In this document: positions 17,968 to 26,350 of the stretch, piece by piece | Layout of the letters: every line of letters begins with the position of its first letter | Position numbering within the stretch: the first letter of the stretch is position 1 | NCBI GenBank assembly: GCA_903944895.1 | Contig: CAJATL010000347.1 | Location: 1-51,362 of the forward strand | From: an uncultured Bacteroidota bacterium | Lineage (GTDB): Bacteria; Bacteroidota; Bacteroidia; Bacteroidales; 4484-276 | Length of the DNA: 51,362 bases | Direction: 5' to 3' | Translations under genes and position numbers: made by a program | The notes under the pieces: model-generated | Databases searched by the model: none | What the model was told of the DNA's origin: nothing | The model's input: only the letters and a program-made list of their open reading frames with translations

Positions 17968-18476
17968 AAAAAGCTGTCCTGATTTTAGTCATACCTTTAT
18001 TTTGATACATTTGCAGGATTAACATTCAATGTTGTTTGGTTAAGGATTTGAACGCTGATAACGCTGATGCCGGCAACGCTGATTTTCGCGGATTTCTTGT
18101 ATCATAAACAGTTTTAATCCGCGTCCGCCAGCTGGCGGATCCGTTTGATCCGCGTTCCATTTTATATTTCTTAATTCTACTTTGCCATAATAAAAACGAA
18201 ACCACAATAGGCACATAGTTCACATCAGAAAAAATGTTTTCAACATAGTTTTTGAGTTTCAAATCTTAAAAATACTAGCACGGTTTGAACTTTTACGATG
18301 GAAAAATACCTATAGGTACTTCATTTTTAATTTCTATGTGTTCTGATGTGCCTATTGTGGTTCAAAATATTGGTATGGTTTATTTTAGAAAAGTAGAATT
18401 AACTACATTGGATTAACATTACTAATTTCCAACCCACCCTTTGTTTTTCTAAAAATTATCTGTTATTTAAAAAGCT
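17968..18476. repeat. Gene-free stretch filled with REP-like palindromic sequences
   Basis: No gene is seen. AACGCTGAT occurs three times around 18049-18080. TCCGCCAGCTGGCGGA is a perfect 16-base palindrome at 18124-18139. A 17-bp inverted repeat joins 18200-18216 (AACCACAATAGGCACAT) to 18346-18362. The left arm is followed by a CACATAG and then a CACATCAGA block; on the right these blocks recur in swapped order (18334-18340 and 18342-18350, reverse complement). The same GC palindrome core recurs at 24915-24932. Confidence 0.75.
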
Positions 18477-19775
18477 ATGAAAACAAGAATAATTCCGCTT
18501 ATGATTAAAAGAACCGCTCAGTTTTTCGCACTGATCTGCGTAATGATCATCGTTTCGTTTAATTACGATAATCCGCAGGAAAACAACGAAATCACTGTCA
18601 ATAAACTGTCAACCGAACTCGGGGCAATCAGGGATTTTGTGCCGGTAAATACTGTTATTGCACACCGCGGTTCGACCTATTGGGCTCCTGAAGAAACCGA
18701 AGCTGCTTTCCGCTGGGCACGAAACATCGGGGCCGATTATCTGGAATGCGATCTTCAGATTACCAGCGACGGTGTAATCATTGCCTTGCATGATGTCGAA
18801 CTGAAGCGAACTACCAATGTCGAAGAAGTTTTTCCTGACAGGGCAGAAAATCCTGCCAGTTCTTTTACCTATGAAGAGCTCATGCAACTTGATGCCGGCA
18901 CATGGTTTAACCTTGCAAGACCCGATCAGGCACGTGCAAGTTTTGCCACCCAAAAGCAGTATATCTCCACGCTCGAAGATCTGATCATGATTGCCGGGGG
19001 CAAGCGGCTAAAACGTGATGCCAACACACAGCAAAGAATTTATTCAAAAGTTGTGAATGGAGATGGAACCGTTACTTACACCTTCGAATATGAAACTGAC
19101 CCCATGGAAAATGGCCACAGGCCCGGGATTTATGTCGAAACCAAAGAACCATCGGTAAATCCCAATATTGAACAGGCATTGTATGAAAAACTGGATCAGC
19201 TTGGCTGGAATATTTTAACAAAGCCGGCTACCGGTTCGGGACAGTTTTACACGGGTTTGGATGGCAAACAAAAAGTGAATGTTGGAAATACCAGCGGTAA
19301 AGTCGCCCTTCAAACATTTTCACACGAAAGCCTGAAGAACCTCAACAACATTTTTGCGGGAAAAATTCCGACCCTTTTCCTTTTTTGGTTAGGTGATGGG
19401 TTGGATGATATGCCTGCAAGTGATCCGGCAACGTATGCCGGTTTTATCAATTTCGGGATCGAAAACAGGGCAGTGTTTTTCGGGCCGAGCATCGCCGGAG
19501 CACCCAACAACTACGACGAACTATTAGAACCCTGGCAGGCTGAACTCATTCATTCGTCGGGTGCAGCTATTCACGCGTACTCGTTCGATACCCCTGAGCA
19601 GATGAACAAATATTACTTTGGTGAAGCTGGCTTGCCAAAACCTGACCGACCTTTGGCAGATGGGATGTTTACCAACCTTTCCGACATGACCTTAAACTTC
19701 TACCACGAGAACGGAGTTCGTCCGGTGGGAGCAGAGGCCACTGCTGCTGAAATCCTTACAAATCTTGGGTACTGA
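18477..19775 (+). CDS. Exported glycerophosphodiester phosphodiesterase
   Basis: A 432-residue protein with an N-terminal hydrophobic export or anchor segment (about residues 14-30). The GDPD TIM-barrel begins at VIAHRGSTYWAPEETEAAF, with catalytic His, Arg and Glu, then YLECDLQITSDGV and ALHDVELKRTTNV with the second His. Such enzymes cut glycerophosphodiesters to sn-glycerol-3-phosphate plus an alcohol. The protein is longer than the 250-residue cytoplasmic type and resembles the GlpQ-like periplasmic group, with an insertion near residues 170-215. An alternative start exists at 18501 (MIKRTAQFF). It stands alone after the repeat-rich gap. Confidence 0.92.
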   Translation: MKTRIIPLMIKRTAQFFALICVMIIVSFNYDNPQENNEITVNKLSTELGAIRDFVPVNTVIAHRGSTYWAPEETEAAFRWARNIGADYLECDLQITSDGVIIALHDVELKRTTNVEEVFPDRAENPASSFTYEELMQLDAGTWFNLARPDQARASFATQKQYISTLEDLIMIAGGKRLKRDANTQQRIYSKVVNGDGTVTYTFEYETDPMENGHRPGIYVETKEPSVNPNIEQALYEKLDQLGWNILTKPATGSGQFYTGLDGKQKVNVGNTSGKVALQTFSHESLKNLNNIFAGKIPTLFLFWLGDGLDDMPASDPATYAGFINFGIENRAVFFGPSIAGAPNNYDELLEPWQAELIHSSGAAIHAYSFDTPEQMNKYYFGEAGLPKPDRPLADGMFTNLSDMTLNFYHENGVRPVGAEATAAEILTNLGY

Positions 19776-20085
19776 CGCTACATTTAAGAAAAAGGAGAAA
19801 TTGATCTCAGGTCTCCTGACCTCTGGCAAATTGAAATGTCGTCACCCCAATATTTTAATAATAGGGTAATAAGGTTTGGTGTTGTGTGTTTGTTTTTTGT
19901 ACTAAGGTTAAATAATTGATAAATAAGGTTTTAAATTACATTTAAACCTTAGTACAAAAGTATTCCTGATAAATTATTCAACCTTATTCCGCGCCTGCGG
20001 GATTTTTTGCTGCTAAGTGCTTCTATTTTATCGAAAAAAATAAAGAGATTAGTAAGCCGGAACCTTGTAATCCGTTAAGCAAAAT
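19776..20085. repeat. Intergenic inverted repeats between convergent genes
   Basis: A 15-bp perfect inverted repeat pairs 19895-19909 (TTTTGTACTAAGGTT) with 19945-19959. The left arm is followed by an AAGGTTAAATAATTGAT stretch (19905-19921) that can instead pair with 19970-19986 at 15 of 17 positions, so two mutually exclusive hairpins are possible. CCGC/GCGG with a following T run near 19989-20008 could act as a weak terminator. No gene is seen. Confidence 0.7.
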
Positions 20086-21372
20086 CTATTTCGCGCCAGC
20101 CATCACACCGTATTTTTCGCCCATCAGCAAATGAGGGTATGTTTGCCCGTTATCCGGCACTTTTGAAGTTTCTAAAACAAATCCGGCACCCTTCTGAAAG
20201 ATCATCACAAAATCAGAACCTCCAAACAGGAAATATCCTAACATGTCGCCTTTGTTTACGCGGGTGCCAACGGTAATATTCGTCTCCCAGTTTATCGAAC
20301 AAATCTGCGACATCCCAATAGGAAGCAATGCCACCAAACCGAAATCCTCCGTATCAACAATCACGCACCCTCTTGTTTCGATGGCCTGCCAGCCCGGAAC
20401 CGATGCGTCTAACATGTATCTTTGGTTTACGGCATCCCAGGACGTAATGCCACCAATGGCTTCTTCATCAGTAATAATTCTAACCTCTTTTATAATTCCA
20501 CCTACCGGAAAATGGTAACGATGATAATCCTGAACATCTAAAAAAGCATGTGTAAATGTTCCTTCTGCAAACTCATTTTCATAGTCGCTGTCTTGGCCAA
20601 TTAATGTTACAATGGATGTTAATGTTCCCGATTTAATGGGCACACCACCTTCTTCGATAATGTTTGAACTTGCATCAATTTGCCAAATGCCTTGAGGTTT
20701 TGCATCGGCAGGCGATACAACAATGGTGCTGTCGGCTGGTAAAGCAATCGGGCGTTTATCCGGCGATTTGAGATACCTCGAAAAAAACTGGTTAAACGAT
20801 TTCCAGTTTGAAGGATCTTCGTACCAATCGTTCGATAAACCAAACCGATCGTCATCCAGAAACATTTGATAATATTCATCTTTCCACGACTCCGGTGTAT
20901 CCAGATACAAACCCCACGCTTTATTGAAACTTACCAGCCAATCGGTGTAAGGTTTCACATATTGAAGCGAGTTATGATACAAATTCTCACCTTCCAGCTC
21001 AGTAAGCGGCTGGTCGTTGATGAAATAGAAGTAGTCTAAGCTCTGATCAATTTTATCATACAACAAAGGGTATGGCGTGCCCGGAAGAATGCTCCATGGC
21101 ATGCAGGTCTCGGCCCAGGTAACAAATTCATAGTATTCTTCGAGCGTTTGGGCCGGATTTGTGTTTTTATCCGGATTCACCATTTTTGCCTGATCAATCG
21201 ATTTGATCAAGAGCGATTTTATGTTCTGATTACTTTCAACAATGGCGATTAACTCCAGCGTTTTATCCCCATAGGCGGGGGTATTTGACGAATCGTCGCG
21301 TTTACAGGACAACTGAACCATTGTAACGACCAACAAACACAGAGCAACCAAAAGGTGTAGTTTCTTTTTCAT
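20086..21372 (-). CDS. Lipoprotein with phosphatidylserine decarboxylase-like domain
   Basis: A 428-residue protein with a signal peptide and lipobox (VQLSC, Cys23). From about residue 190 it follows the phosphatidylserine decarboxylase pattern: SFNQFFSRYL, RPIA, VVSPADA with Asp223, the DYHRYHFPVGG motif with His284 and His287, and YFLFGGSDFV with the GGS autocleavage site at 384-386 in place of LGST. These are the residues that build the pyruvoyl cofactor, so it is probably self-processing. The N-terminal 180 residues recall the extension of PsiD-type amino-acid decarboxylases. A lipid-anchored, exported form is unusual; substrate could be phosphatidylserine or an amino acid. Confidence 0.8.
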   Translation of the reverse strand: MKKKLHLLVALCLLVVTMVQLSCKRDDSSNTPAYGDKTLELIAIVESNQNIKSLLIKSIDQAKMVNPDKNTNPAQTLEEYYEFVTWAETCMPWSILPGTPYPLLYDKIDQSLDYFYFINDQPLTELEGENLYHNSLQYVKPYTDWLVSFNKAWGLYLDTPESWKDEYYQMFLDDDRFGLSNDWYEDPSNWKSFNQFFSRYLKSPDKRPIALPADSTIVVSPADAKPQGIWQIDASSNIIEEGGVPIKSGTLTSIVTLIGQDSDYENEFAEGTFTHAFLDVQDYHRYHFPVGGIIKEVRIITDEEAIGGITSWDAVNQRYMLDASVPGWQAIETRGCVIVDTEDFGLVALLPIGMSQICSINWETNITVGTRVNKGDMLGYFLFGGSDFVMIFQKGAGFVLETSKVPDNGQTYPHLLMGEKYGVMAGAK

Positions 21373-21598
21373 AACAAGTTTTTTTTAGTTTTTTACAATT
21401 CGTAAAAATAGGTTTTAATGACTTATGAAATCTTTTTTTGGAAATTATTTGCATCATCCCCGAAAACATTGGAGTTGGGGTAATTGAAGGCTTAGGAAGG
21501 ATGTGTGGTTTAGAGGTTTTCTTCAAAATTTGGAATATTCCTTCGCCAGGGTGTTTGTCCAAAGATGCGTAGCAAAATTTTATCGTCGGAAATTTAGG

Positions 21599-21734
21599 CC
21601 TTTCCTGCGACAGAATAGATTTTGTGATTTTGAGAATTTCATGCAAATTGAGCGGAGACAAAATTGAAGGCAATCGCTTGGTCAGCATGGTTTTCCCGGA
21701 ACCTGGAAGACCGATGAGAATTCTATTATAAACT
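21599..21734 (-). pseudogene. Decayed comM fragment A (P-loop region)
   Basis: About 135 bases align with the intact comM gene at 23983-24117, at roughly 80 percent identity by eye. On the minus strand it reads [18 protein letters not shown] and continues PSILSPLNLHEILKITK, against [20 protein letters not shown] in comM. Frame is kept here, but homology fades after the LHE-helix and no start, upstream domain or C-terminal part exists. It lies between the decarboxylase-like lipoprotein gene and the plus-strand gene at 21801. Confidence 0.8.
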
Positions 21735-21800
21735 ATTTTAGTTTTAAAAACTATTTATCATTTTTATTACTTTTATACCCATAATTAAAAACCTCAAATT

Positions 21801-22334
21801 ATGAGCCGTTTTCTTTTTTTATCCTTTTTCTTTTTTTCGTTTTTGGTTAGCACATTTTCTCAATGTGATAATATGAAAACCTCTTATGACAAGTTTGAAA
21901 AATCAACTACAAAATATTTAAATTTTACACTTGTTGCAAGAGATACAATGAATAGAGGTCGAGGCCTAGGATATAATTTTATTTTTTCGCATACTTCAAA
22001 TAATAATTTTATTGATTTTTCAATTAGATTAGATAAGGGGTTCAAACTTGTTACTGATGGAATGTTTCCACCTATAATACTTGAAAATAGAGTAAAAATC
22101 CTTTTTGATAATGGTGAAACCTGCTCCATATCAGGTTATGGTGCTCCTACTGAAAGATTTTCTGGGCGTTTGTTGAAAGGGAATTCCAATGACGAAAAAC
22201 TTCTAAATAAATTATCAACAAATAAAATTTCTGCTATACGATTAAAAACCGCAGATTCAGATCAAAATTTTGATTTTGATTTAACTCAAGAAGATAAAGT
22301 AACTTTACTTAACGCCTTTAAATGTATTCGATAG
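21801..22334 (+). CDS. Small secreted protein of unknown function
   Basis: A 177-residue protein with a clear signal peptide (residues 1-20, very Phe-rich, cut near TFSQ). The mature part looks beta-rich, with segments such as GYNFIFSHTSNNNFIDFSIR and VKILFDNGETCSISGYG. No family was recognised. The gene is more AT-rich than its neighbours and sits between two comM relics, which suggests acquisition together with, or insertion into, a duplicated comM region. No operon partner: neighbours on both sides are transcribed in the opposite direction. Confidence 0.7.
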   Translation: MSRFLFLSFFFFSFLVSTFSQCDNMKTSYDKFEKSTTKYLNFTLVARDTMNRGRGLGYNFIFSHTSNNNFIDFSIRLDKGFKLVTDGMFPPIILENRVKILFDNGETCSISGYGAPTERFSGRLLKGNSNDEKLLNKLSTNKISAIRLKTADSDQNFDFDLTQEDKVTLLNAFKCIR

Positions 22335-22394
22335 AAACACGGGGGTTTTTCAAATAGCTTTGATTTAAAAAATCCCTTTATGGGGAAAATCATT

Positions 22395-22461
22395 CAGGGA
22401 ATCTTTTGGCCAGCATGGTTTTTCCCGAACCTGGAGTATCGGTAAGAATTTAATTATAGAC
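22395..22461 (-). pseudogene. Decayed comM fragment B (P-loop region)
   Basis: About 65 bases match the comM P-loop segment. On the minus strand it reads [15 protein letters not shown] and then a stop codon. The flanking bases AATTATAGAC (22452-22461) align with the equivalent position in fragment A (ATTATAAAC), so A and B end at about the same point relative to comM. It lies between the convergent genes at 21801-22334 and 22479-23111. Confidence 0.7.
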
Positions 22462-22478
22462 GGTTAACGCAAATGAAT

Positions 22479-23111
22479 TTATTCCGTTTTTATCATTTTT
22501 TTAGTGCCAATTTCATTTCCAATATTTATTTGATAGAAATACATTCCACTTGATAAATCAACACCATTAAACAAAATTTCATATTCACCTGAATTTTTAA
22601 TCTCATTGACAATGATTTTTAATTCATTCCCATTGCTGTCAAATATTTTCACATTAACCAAGGTGTTATTTTTAGGAACGGAATATTTAATAGTTGTGGT
22701 CTGTTTGAAAGGATTTGGGAAATTTGAAGATTGTAATTTGTTAATAAAAATTTCATTAACAGAAATGCCTTCTTTTCCAAGTAAAATCCATTCATAACCC
22801 GGACCATTATCAAAACCTTTAAACAAAATCTCATACACTCCGTCTCCATCATAGTCAAGTATCTTTTCGAGCTCAATATTTGACCAAGTTTCGCCTGAAT
22901 TATACTCTATGATGCCGCTTTGACCATCAACTATATAAAGGCGCCCACTATTTTCGAATAGAAATTCTTTTTGAGGGTCAGAATCTGTATTTTCTAATGC
23001 TAAAAAAGTGCCACCAACTTCAAGATTAGTCCAAATCGGTGAATACTGTGCTTTTAGCGAGATTAAGCTACAAGTAAAAATACTAATTAGAATTGCATTT
23101 AATGTTTTCAT
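22479..23111 (-). CDS. Small secreted protein with T9SS sorting domain
   Basis: A 210-residue protein with a signal peptide (MKTLNAILISIFTCSLISLKA). Residues 25-115 resemble an FG-GAP/VCBS-like repeat (DYDGDGVYEILFKG). The last 85 residues are a type A T9SS C-terminal domain: SSNFPNPFKQTTTIKYSVP, then NVKIFDSNGNELKIIV and the final FYQINIGNEIGTKKMIK. It should cross the outer membrane through the T9SS and be anchored or released. It is shorter than most T9SS cargo and AT-rich like the gene at 21801. Function of the N-terminal part is unknown. Confidence 0.85.
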   Translation of the reverse strand: MKTLNAILISIFTCSLISLKAQYSPIWTNLEVGGTFLALENTDSDPQKEFLFENSGRLYIVDGQSGIIEYNSGETWSNIELEKILDYDGDGVYEILFKGFDNGPGYEWILLGKEGISVNEIFINKLQSSNFPNPFKQTTTIKYSVPKNNTLVNVKIFDSNGNELKIIVNEIKNSGEYEILFNGVDLSSGMYFYQINIGNEIGTKKMIKTE

Positions 23112-23218
23112 TTTATTTGATATTTTGATTTTCCCTACTCTTTTTTCTGGTTTTTCGGGTTACACCAATTAATTTCAAAAATAGACAGTAATTTCAAATC
23201 CATTTATTTTAAATACCC

Positions 23219-24757
23219 CTACCCACCCCAGTTCTCCCTATCCAAACTGCGGTACTGGATGGCTTCGGCAAGATGCTCTGTTCGGATGTCGGGGCTGGCA
23301 TCAAGGTCGGCGATGGTGCGAGCAACCTTTAAAATGCGGTCGTAGGCGCGGGCAGAAAGATTGAGTTTTTCCATGGCATTTTTGAGAAGCGTCATGCCGG
23401 CATCATCAATTTTACAGATTTGCCGCATCAGCTTGGACGACATCTGCGCATTGCAGTAAACGCCTTTGTTTTCGCGGTAACGCTCCTCCTGGATTTTACG
23501 GGCTTCAACCACCCGCCCCCTGATAATTTCGCTCTTTTCCGAAGTCCGTGCATCGGCCAATTCCCGGAAAGGAACCGGCACAACTTCAACATGAATATCA
23601 ATCCTGTCGAGTAGTGGCCCCGAAATTTTGTTCAGGTATTTCTGCACGATTCCCGGTCCGCAAACACAGTCCATCTCAGGATGGTTGTAATACCCGCATG
23701 GACAGGGATTCATGGCTGCAATCAACATAAAACTCGAAGGATATTCAACGGCAAACCGTGCCCTCGAAATGGTGATTACGCGGTCTTCGAGCGGCTGGCG
23801 CAAAACCTCAAGGACGGTTCGCTTAAACTCGGGCAATTCATCCAAAAATAAAACGCCGTTGTGCGCCAGCGAAATTTCGCCGGGCTGCGGATTGCTGCCA
23901 CCGCCCACGAGGGCCACGTCCGAAATCGTGTGGTGAGGACTTCTGAATGGCCGGATTGAAATCAACGATGAATCGCGGCTCATCTTACCTGCAACCGAAT
24001 GGATTTTCGTGGTTTCGAGGGCTTCATGCAAATTGAGCGGCGGCAAAATTGAAGGCAAGCGTTTGGCCAGCATGGTTTTCCCGGAACCGGGAGGACCTAT
24101 GAGAATTGCATTGTGCCCGCCGGCAGCGGCAATTTCGAGTGCCCGCTTTATATTTTCCTGGCCTTTTACATCCGAAAAATCAAATTCGTACTCATTCAGG
24201 CTGGCATAAAATTCAGCCCGTGTGTCGATGATGATGCGTGTTAATTCGATTTCTCCATTAAAAAAATCGATTACTTCTTTTACGGATTCCACGCCATAAA
24301 CTTCAAGATCGTTTACAATGGCGGCTTCACGGGCATTTTGCTTTGGCAGGATAAAACCTTTAAAACCCTGTTTCCGGGCTTCGATGGCGATGGGCAACGC
24401 GCCTTTGATGGGCTGTAAAGTCCCGTCGAGCGACATCTCACCCATGATAATGTATTCTCCAACATGTTCGGGAAGGATTTGGCCGCTGGCAGCAAGAATT
24501 CCCATGGCGATGGTCAGGTCGTAGGCTGAGCCTTCCTTCCGGAAGTCGGCAGGCGCCATGTTGACCACAATTTTTTTTCCAGGAATGCGGTAGCCTGTGT
24601 TTTTCAAGGCTGCTTCGATGCGCTGATGGCTTTCTTTAACGGCGCTATCGGGCAAACCGACCAGGAAAAAATTGACACCCTGGTCAATATTTACTTCAAC
24701 CGTGATTGTGATCGCGTTTACTCCGTGAATCGCACTACCATAAGTTTTTACTAACAT
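23219..24757 (-). CDS. comM: YifB/ComM family Mg-chelatase-like AAA+ ATPase
   Basis: A 512-residue hexameric helicase-type protein; ComM in other bacteria drives branch migration of incoming DNA during natural transformation. The N-terminal Lon-like domain begins [20 protein letters not shown] and holds the family segment [12 protein letters not shown]. Walker A is GPPGSGKT (residues 221-228), Walker B is [10 protein letters not shown] (301-310), and a zinc-type cysteine cluster appears in [19 protein letters not shown]. The C-terminal chelatase lid ends with [14 protein letters not shown]. It is intact, while two short copies of its P-loop region lie 1.6 and 2.4 kb downstream. Confidence 0.95.
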   Translation of the reverse strand: MLVKTYGSAIHGVNAITITVEVNIDQGVNFFLVGLPDSAVKESHQRIEAALKNTGYRIPGKKIVVNMAPADFRKEGSAYDLTIAMGILAASGQILPEHVGEYIIMGEMSLDGTLQPIKGALPIAIEARKQGFKGFILPKQNAREAAIVNDLEVYGVESVKEVIDFFNGEIELTRIIIDTRAEFYASLNEYEFDFSDVKGQENIKRALEIAAAGGHNAILIGPPGSGKTMLAKRLPSILPPLNLHEALETTKIHSVAGKMSRDSSLISIRPFRSPHHTISDVALVGGGSNPQPGEISLAHNGVLFLDELPEFKRTVLEVLRQPLEDRVITISRARFAVEYPSSFMLIAAMNPCPCGYYNHPEMDCVCGPGIVQKYLNKISGPLLDRIDIHVEVVPVPFRELADARTSEKSEIIRGRVVEARKIQEERYRENKGVYCNAQMSSKLMRQICKIDDAGMTLLKNAMEKLNLSARAYDRILKVARTIADLDASPDIRTEHLAEAIQYRSLDRENWGG

Positions 24758-25249
24758 GGGGCAAGGGACTTAATTAGTGGTGCAAGATACCAATTAAGTA
24801 ATTTGGTAGGAGTTTTTCGTAAAAATATTTTGAACTATTGGTGTCCGGTAAAAAATGTTTATCCCCTACGGGGAATTTAAATAGCCCTTATTACATTGTT
24901 CTACAATACTTTATCTCCGCCAGCTGGCGGAGAATTCCACGTAGTGGATAAAGTATTGTAGCCTAAATGCAACCTCAACAGTTCTATTACCTCGTAGAGG
25001 TTAAACTAAATAAGAATCTCAAATGTTGGGACTATTTTTTCTGGTTAATAATGATTGAGACTGGTCTAAAAAGGTGCCGAATAAGAAATTAATGGGGCTA
25101 AAGCCCAGAATATCACGTGCATCAATTGCCCCGACCTTAAGGTCGGGGCAATTGAAAAACAGTCAATTATCGGGCTTTAGCCCAAAAATAACAGTTTTAA
25201 GACTGGACTCATGATTTCAACTATTTCAAGTCCAAAAATGACCTGATTT
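24758..25249. repeat. Gene-free stretch with a cluster of palindromes
   Basis: No gene is seen. Hairpins with short GTA/TAC loops occur at 24862-24874 (TCCCCTACGGGGA), 24936-24948 (TCCACGTAGTGGA) and 24989-25001 (ACCTCGTAGAGGT). A larger inverted repeat pairs 24901-24915 (CTACAATACTTTATC) with 24947-24961, enclosing the palindrome CTCCGCCAGCTGGCGGAG (24915-24932). A 34-base perfect palindrome at 25122-25155 is flanked by GGGCTAAAGCCC (25095-25106) and its reverse complement GGGCTTTAGCCC (about 25171-25182). Confidence 0.85.
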
Positions 25250-26257
25250 CTATTTTTTTGGCTTGTAGCGGGAGCCGGTAAGTATTTTCTGTGCGTCTTC
25301 TTCGAGCAAAAGTTCCTGCAAAGTGATTTCCTGATTTTTGTTCATGTAAGCCCTCACGATTTGCCAACCGAGCCATTCGCCCAACCTGGCAGGCGATTCA
25401 GAAGAAAACGAATGAGAATATGGGCCATCGGTAAAAAACTTACGGATAACGAGCATATCCGACGAAAAAATCAAATCGTTCTCAATCATAAAAGCCCAGA
25501 TTTTACTTTCATTGTCCAGGCACCAGTTGAGTTTTTGTTCGGGGTAACCGATTTTAATATTGTCGGGAGTTTTGGGAAGCATGGCATCCAGAAAATAGAG
25601 CCGTTTGCCTTCGCCAATCATTTTTTGAAGCACGTTTTTACCCGGTTTTTCGAGATAAGTGTAATAATACATTTCGTTGATGCAATCGCGAACCAGGAAA
25701 TCCTTGTTCATCCTTTCGATTTTGTAAAGCGGCAGACCCGTTTTGCGATATTCGGTAAAATTGTTGCCGAGGTACATGTCCAGCGCCACAATCATGTCGC
25801 CGGCATAAAACTGAACAGGATATTCGTACGAAAGCCCAGAAACGTATGAGAACACATTGGGTAAACCGATTTCGGGGAAGTAAAAATTATAGCGTTTGAA
25901 AGCCTCGGTAAGTTGCTCCTCGTAGGGAGAAAGGGTTGGGAAAATCACCAAAACACTATCGTAAAGCTTGGTATTTAAAGGACTTGTAACAAAGTCGTTC
26001 AAACGGATCAGATTTAAGGTATCATCCAGGTCTGCTTTTAAGAAGACCGGAAATTCCGGAGCAATTTTTTTTAAACCCTCTTTAAAAGAATTTTTTTCGA
26101 TGTTAAAAAGCTGCTTTTCGTACCTTTTAATATTTACAGGCGAAATATTGGTTTTACTTACGTCGATGTTGAGGTTTCTGTTTGCCTTTCCTGAGCAGGA
26201 GTTCAGCACAACAGCGATAAACAAAAGTATTGGAAAGAGCCGGAATTTGTGAGCCAT
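25250..26257 (-). CDS. gldB: Gliding motility lipoprotein GldB
   Basis: A 335-residue lipoprotein of the GldB family, in Flavobacterium needed for gliding together with the T9SS machinery. I start it at 26257 (MAHKFRLFPILL), which places the signal peptide and lipobox LNSC correctly; the frame stays open 11 codons upstream. Family segments include NIKRYEKQLFNI, VSGLSYEYPVQFYAGDMIVALDMYLGNN (split across residues 150-180) and the C-terminal SSESPARLGEWLGWQIV. GldB-like proteins also occur in non-gliding Bacteroidota, so motility is not proven. nadE, often found near gldB, is encoded 1.6 kb away. Confidence 0.88.
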   Translation of the reverse strand: MAHKFRLFPILLFIAVVLNSCSGKANRNLNIDVSKTNISPVNIKRYEKQLFNIEKNSFKEGLKKIAPEFPVFLKADLDDTLNLIRLNDFVTSPLNTKLYDSVLVIFPTLSPYEEQLTEAFKRYNFYFPEIGLPNVFSYVSGLSYEYPVQFYAGDMIVALDMYLGNNFTEYRKTGLPLYKIERMNKDFLVRDCINEMYYYTYLEKPGKNVLQKMIGEGKRLYFLDAMLPKTPDNIKIGYPEQKLNWCLDNESKIWAFMIENDLIFSSDMLVIRKFFTDGPYSHSFSSESPARLGEWLGWQIVRAYMNKNQEITLQELLLEEDAQKILTGSRYKPKK

Positions 26258-26277
26258 AACAAGGTTTTTAGTAAAAT

Positions 26278-26315
26278 AAAAAAATGCCAACGTTGCATAA
26301 ACGCCGGCATTTTAA
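26278..26315 (-). terminator. Terminator after the beta-barrel gene
   Basis: On the minus strand AAAATGCC (26313-26306) pairs with GGCATTTT (26288-26281), and the T-rich tail continues to about 26271. It lies between the beta-barrel gene (26351-26962) and gldB, so gldB probably needs its own promoter or read-through. Confidence 0.6.
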
Positions 26316-26350
26316 TCATATTTTGTCAACTTTAAATCGCAGGAAGCCTG

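Noticed and set aside
18043-18057. GGATTTGAACG, similar to the reverse complement of a tRNA T-arm
   Set aside because: The flanking bases cannot form a T stem or the rest of a cloverleaf; the sequence belongs to the AACGCTGAT repeat.
21302-21688. 128-codon minus-strand frame containing the comM-like segment
   Set aside because: Only its first 25 residues match ComM; the rest runs out of frame through the start of the lipoprotein gene. Treated as a relic, not a gene.
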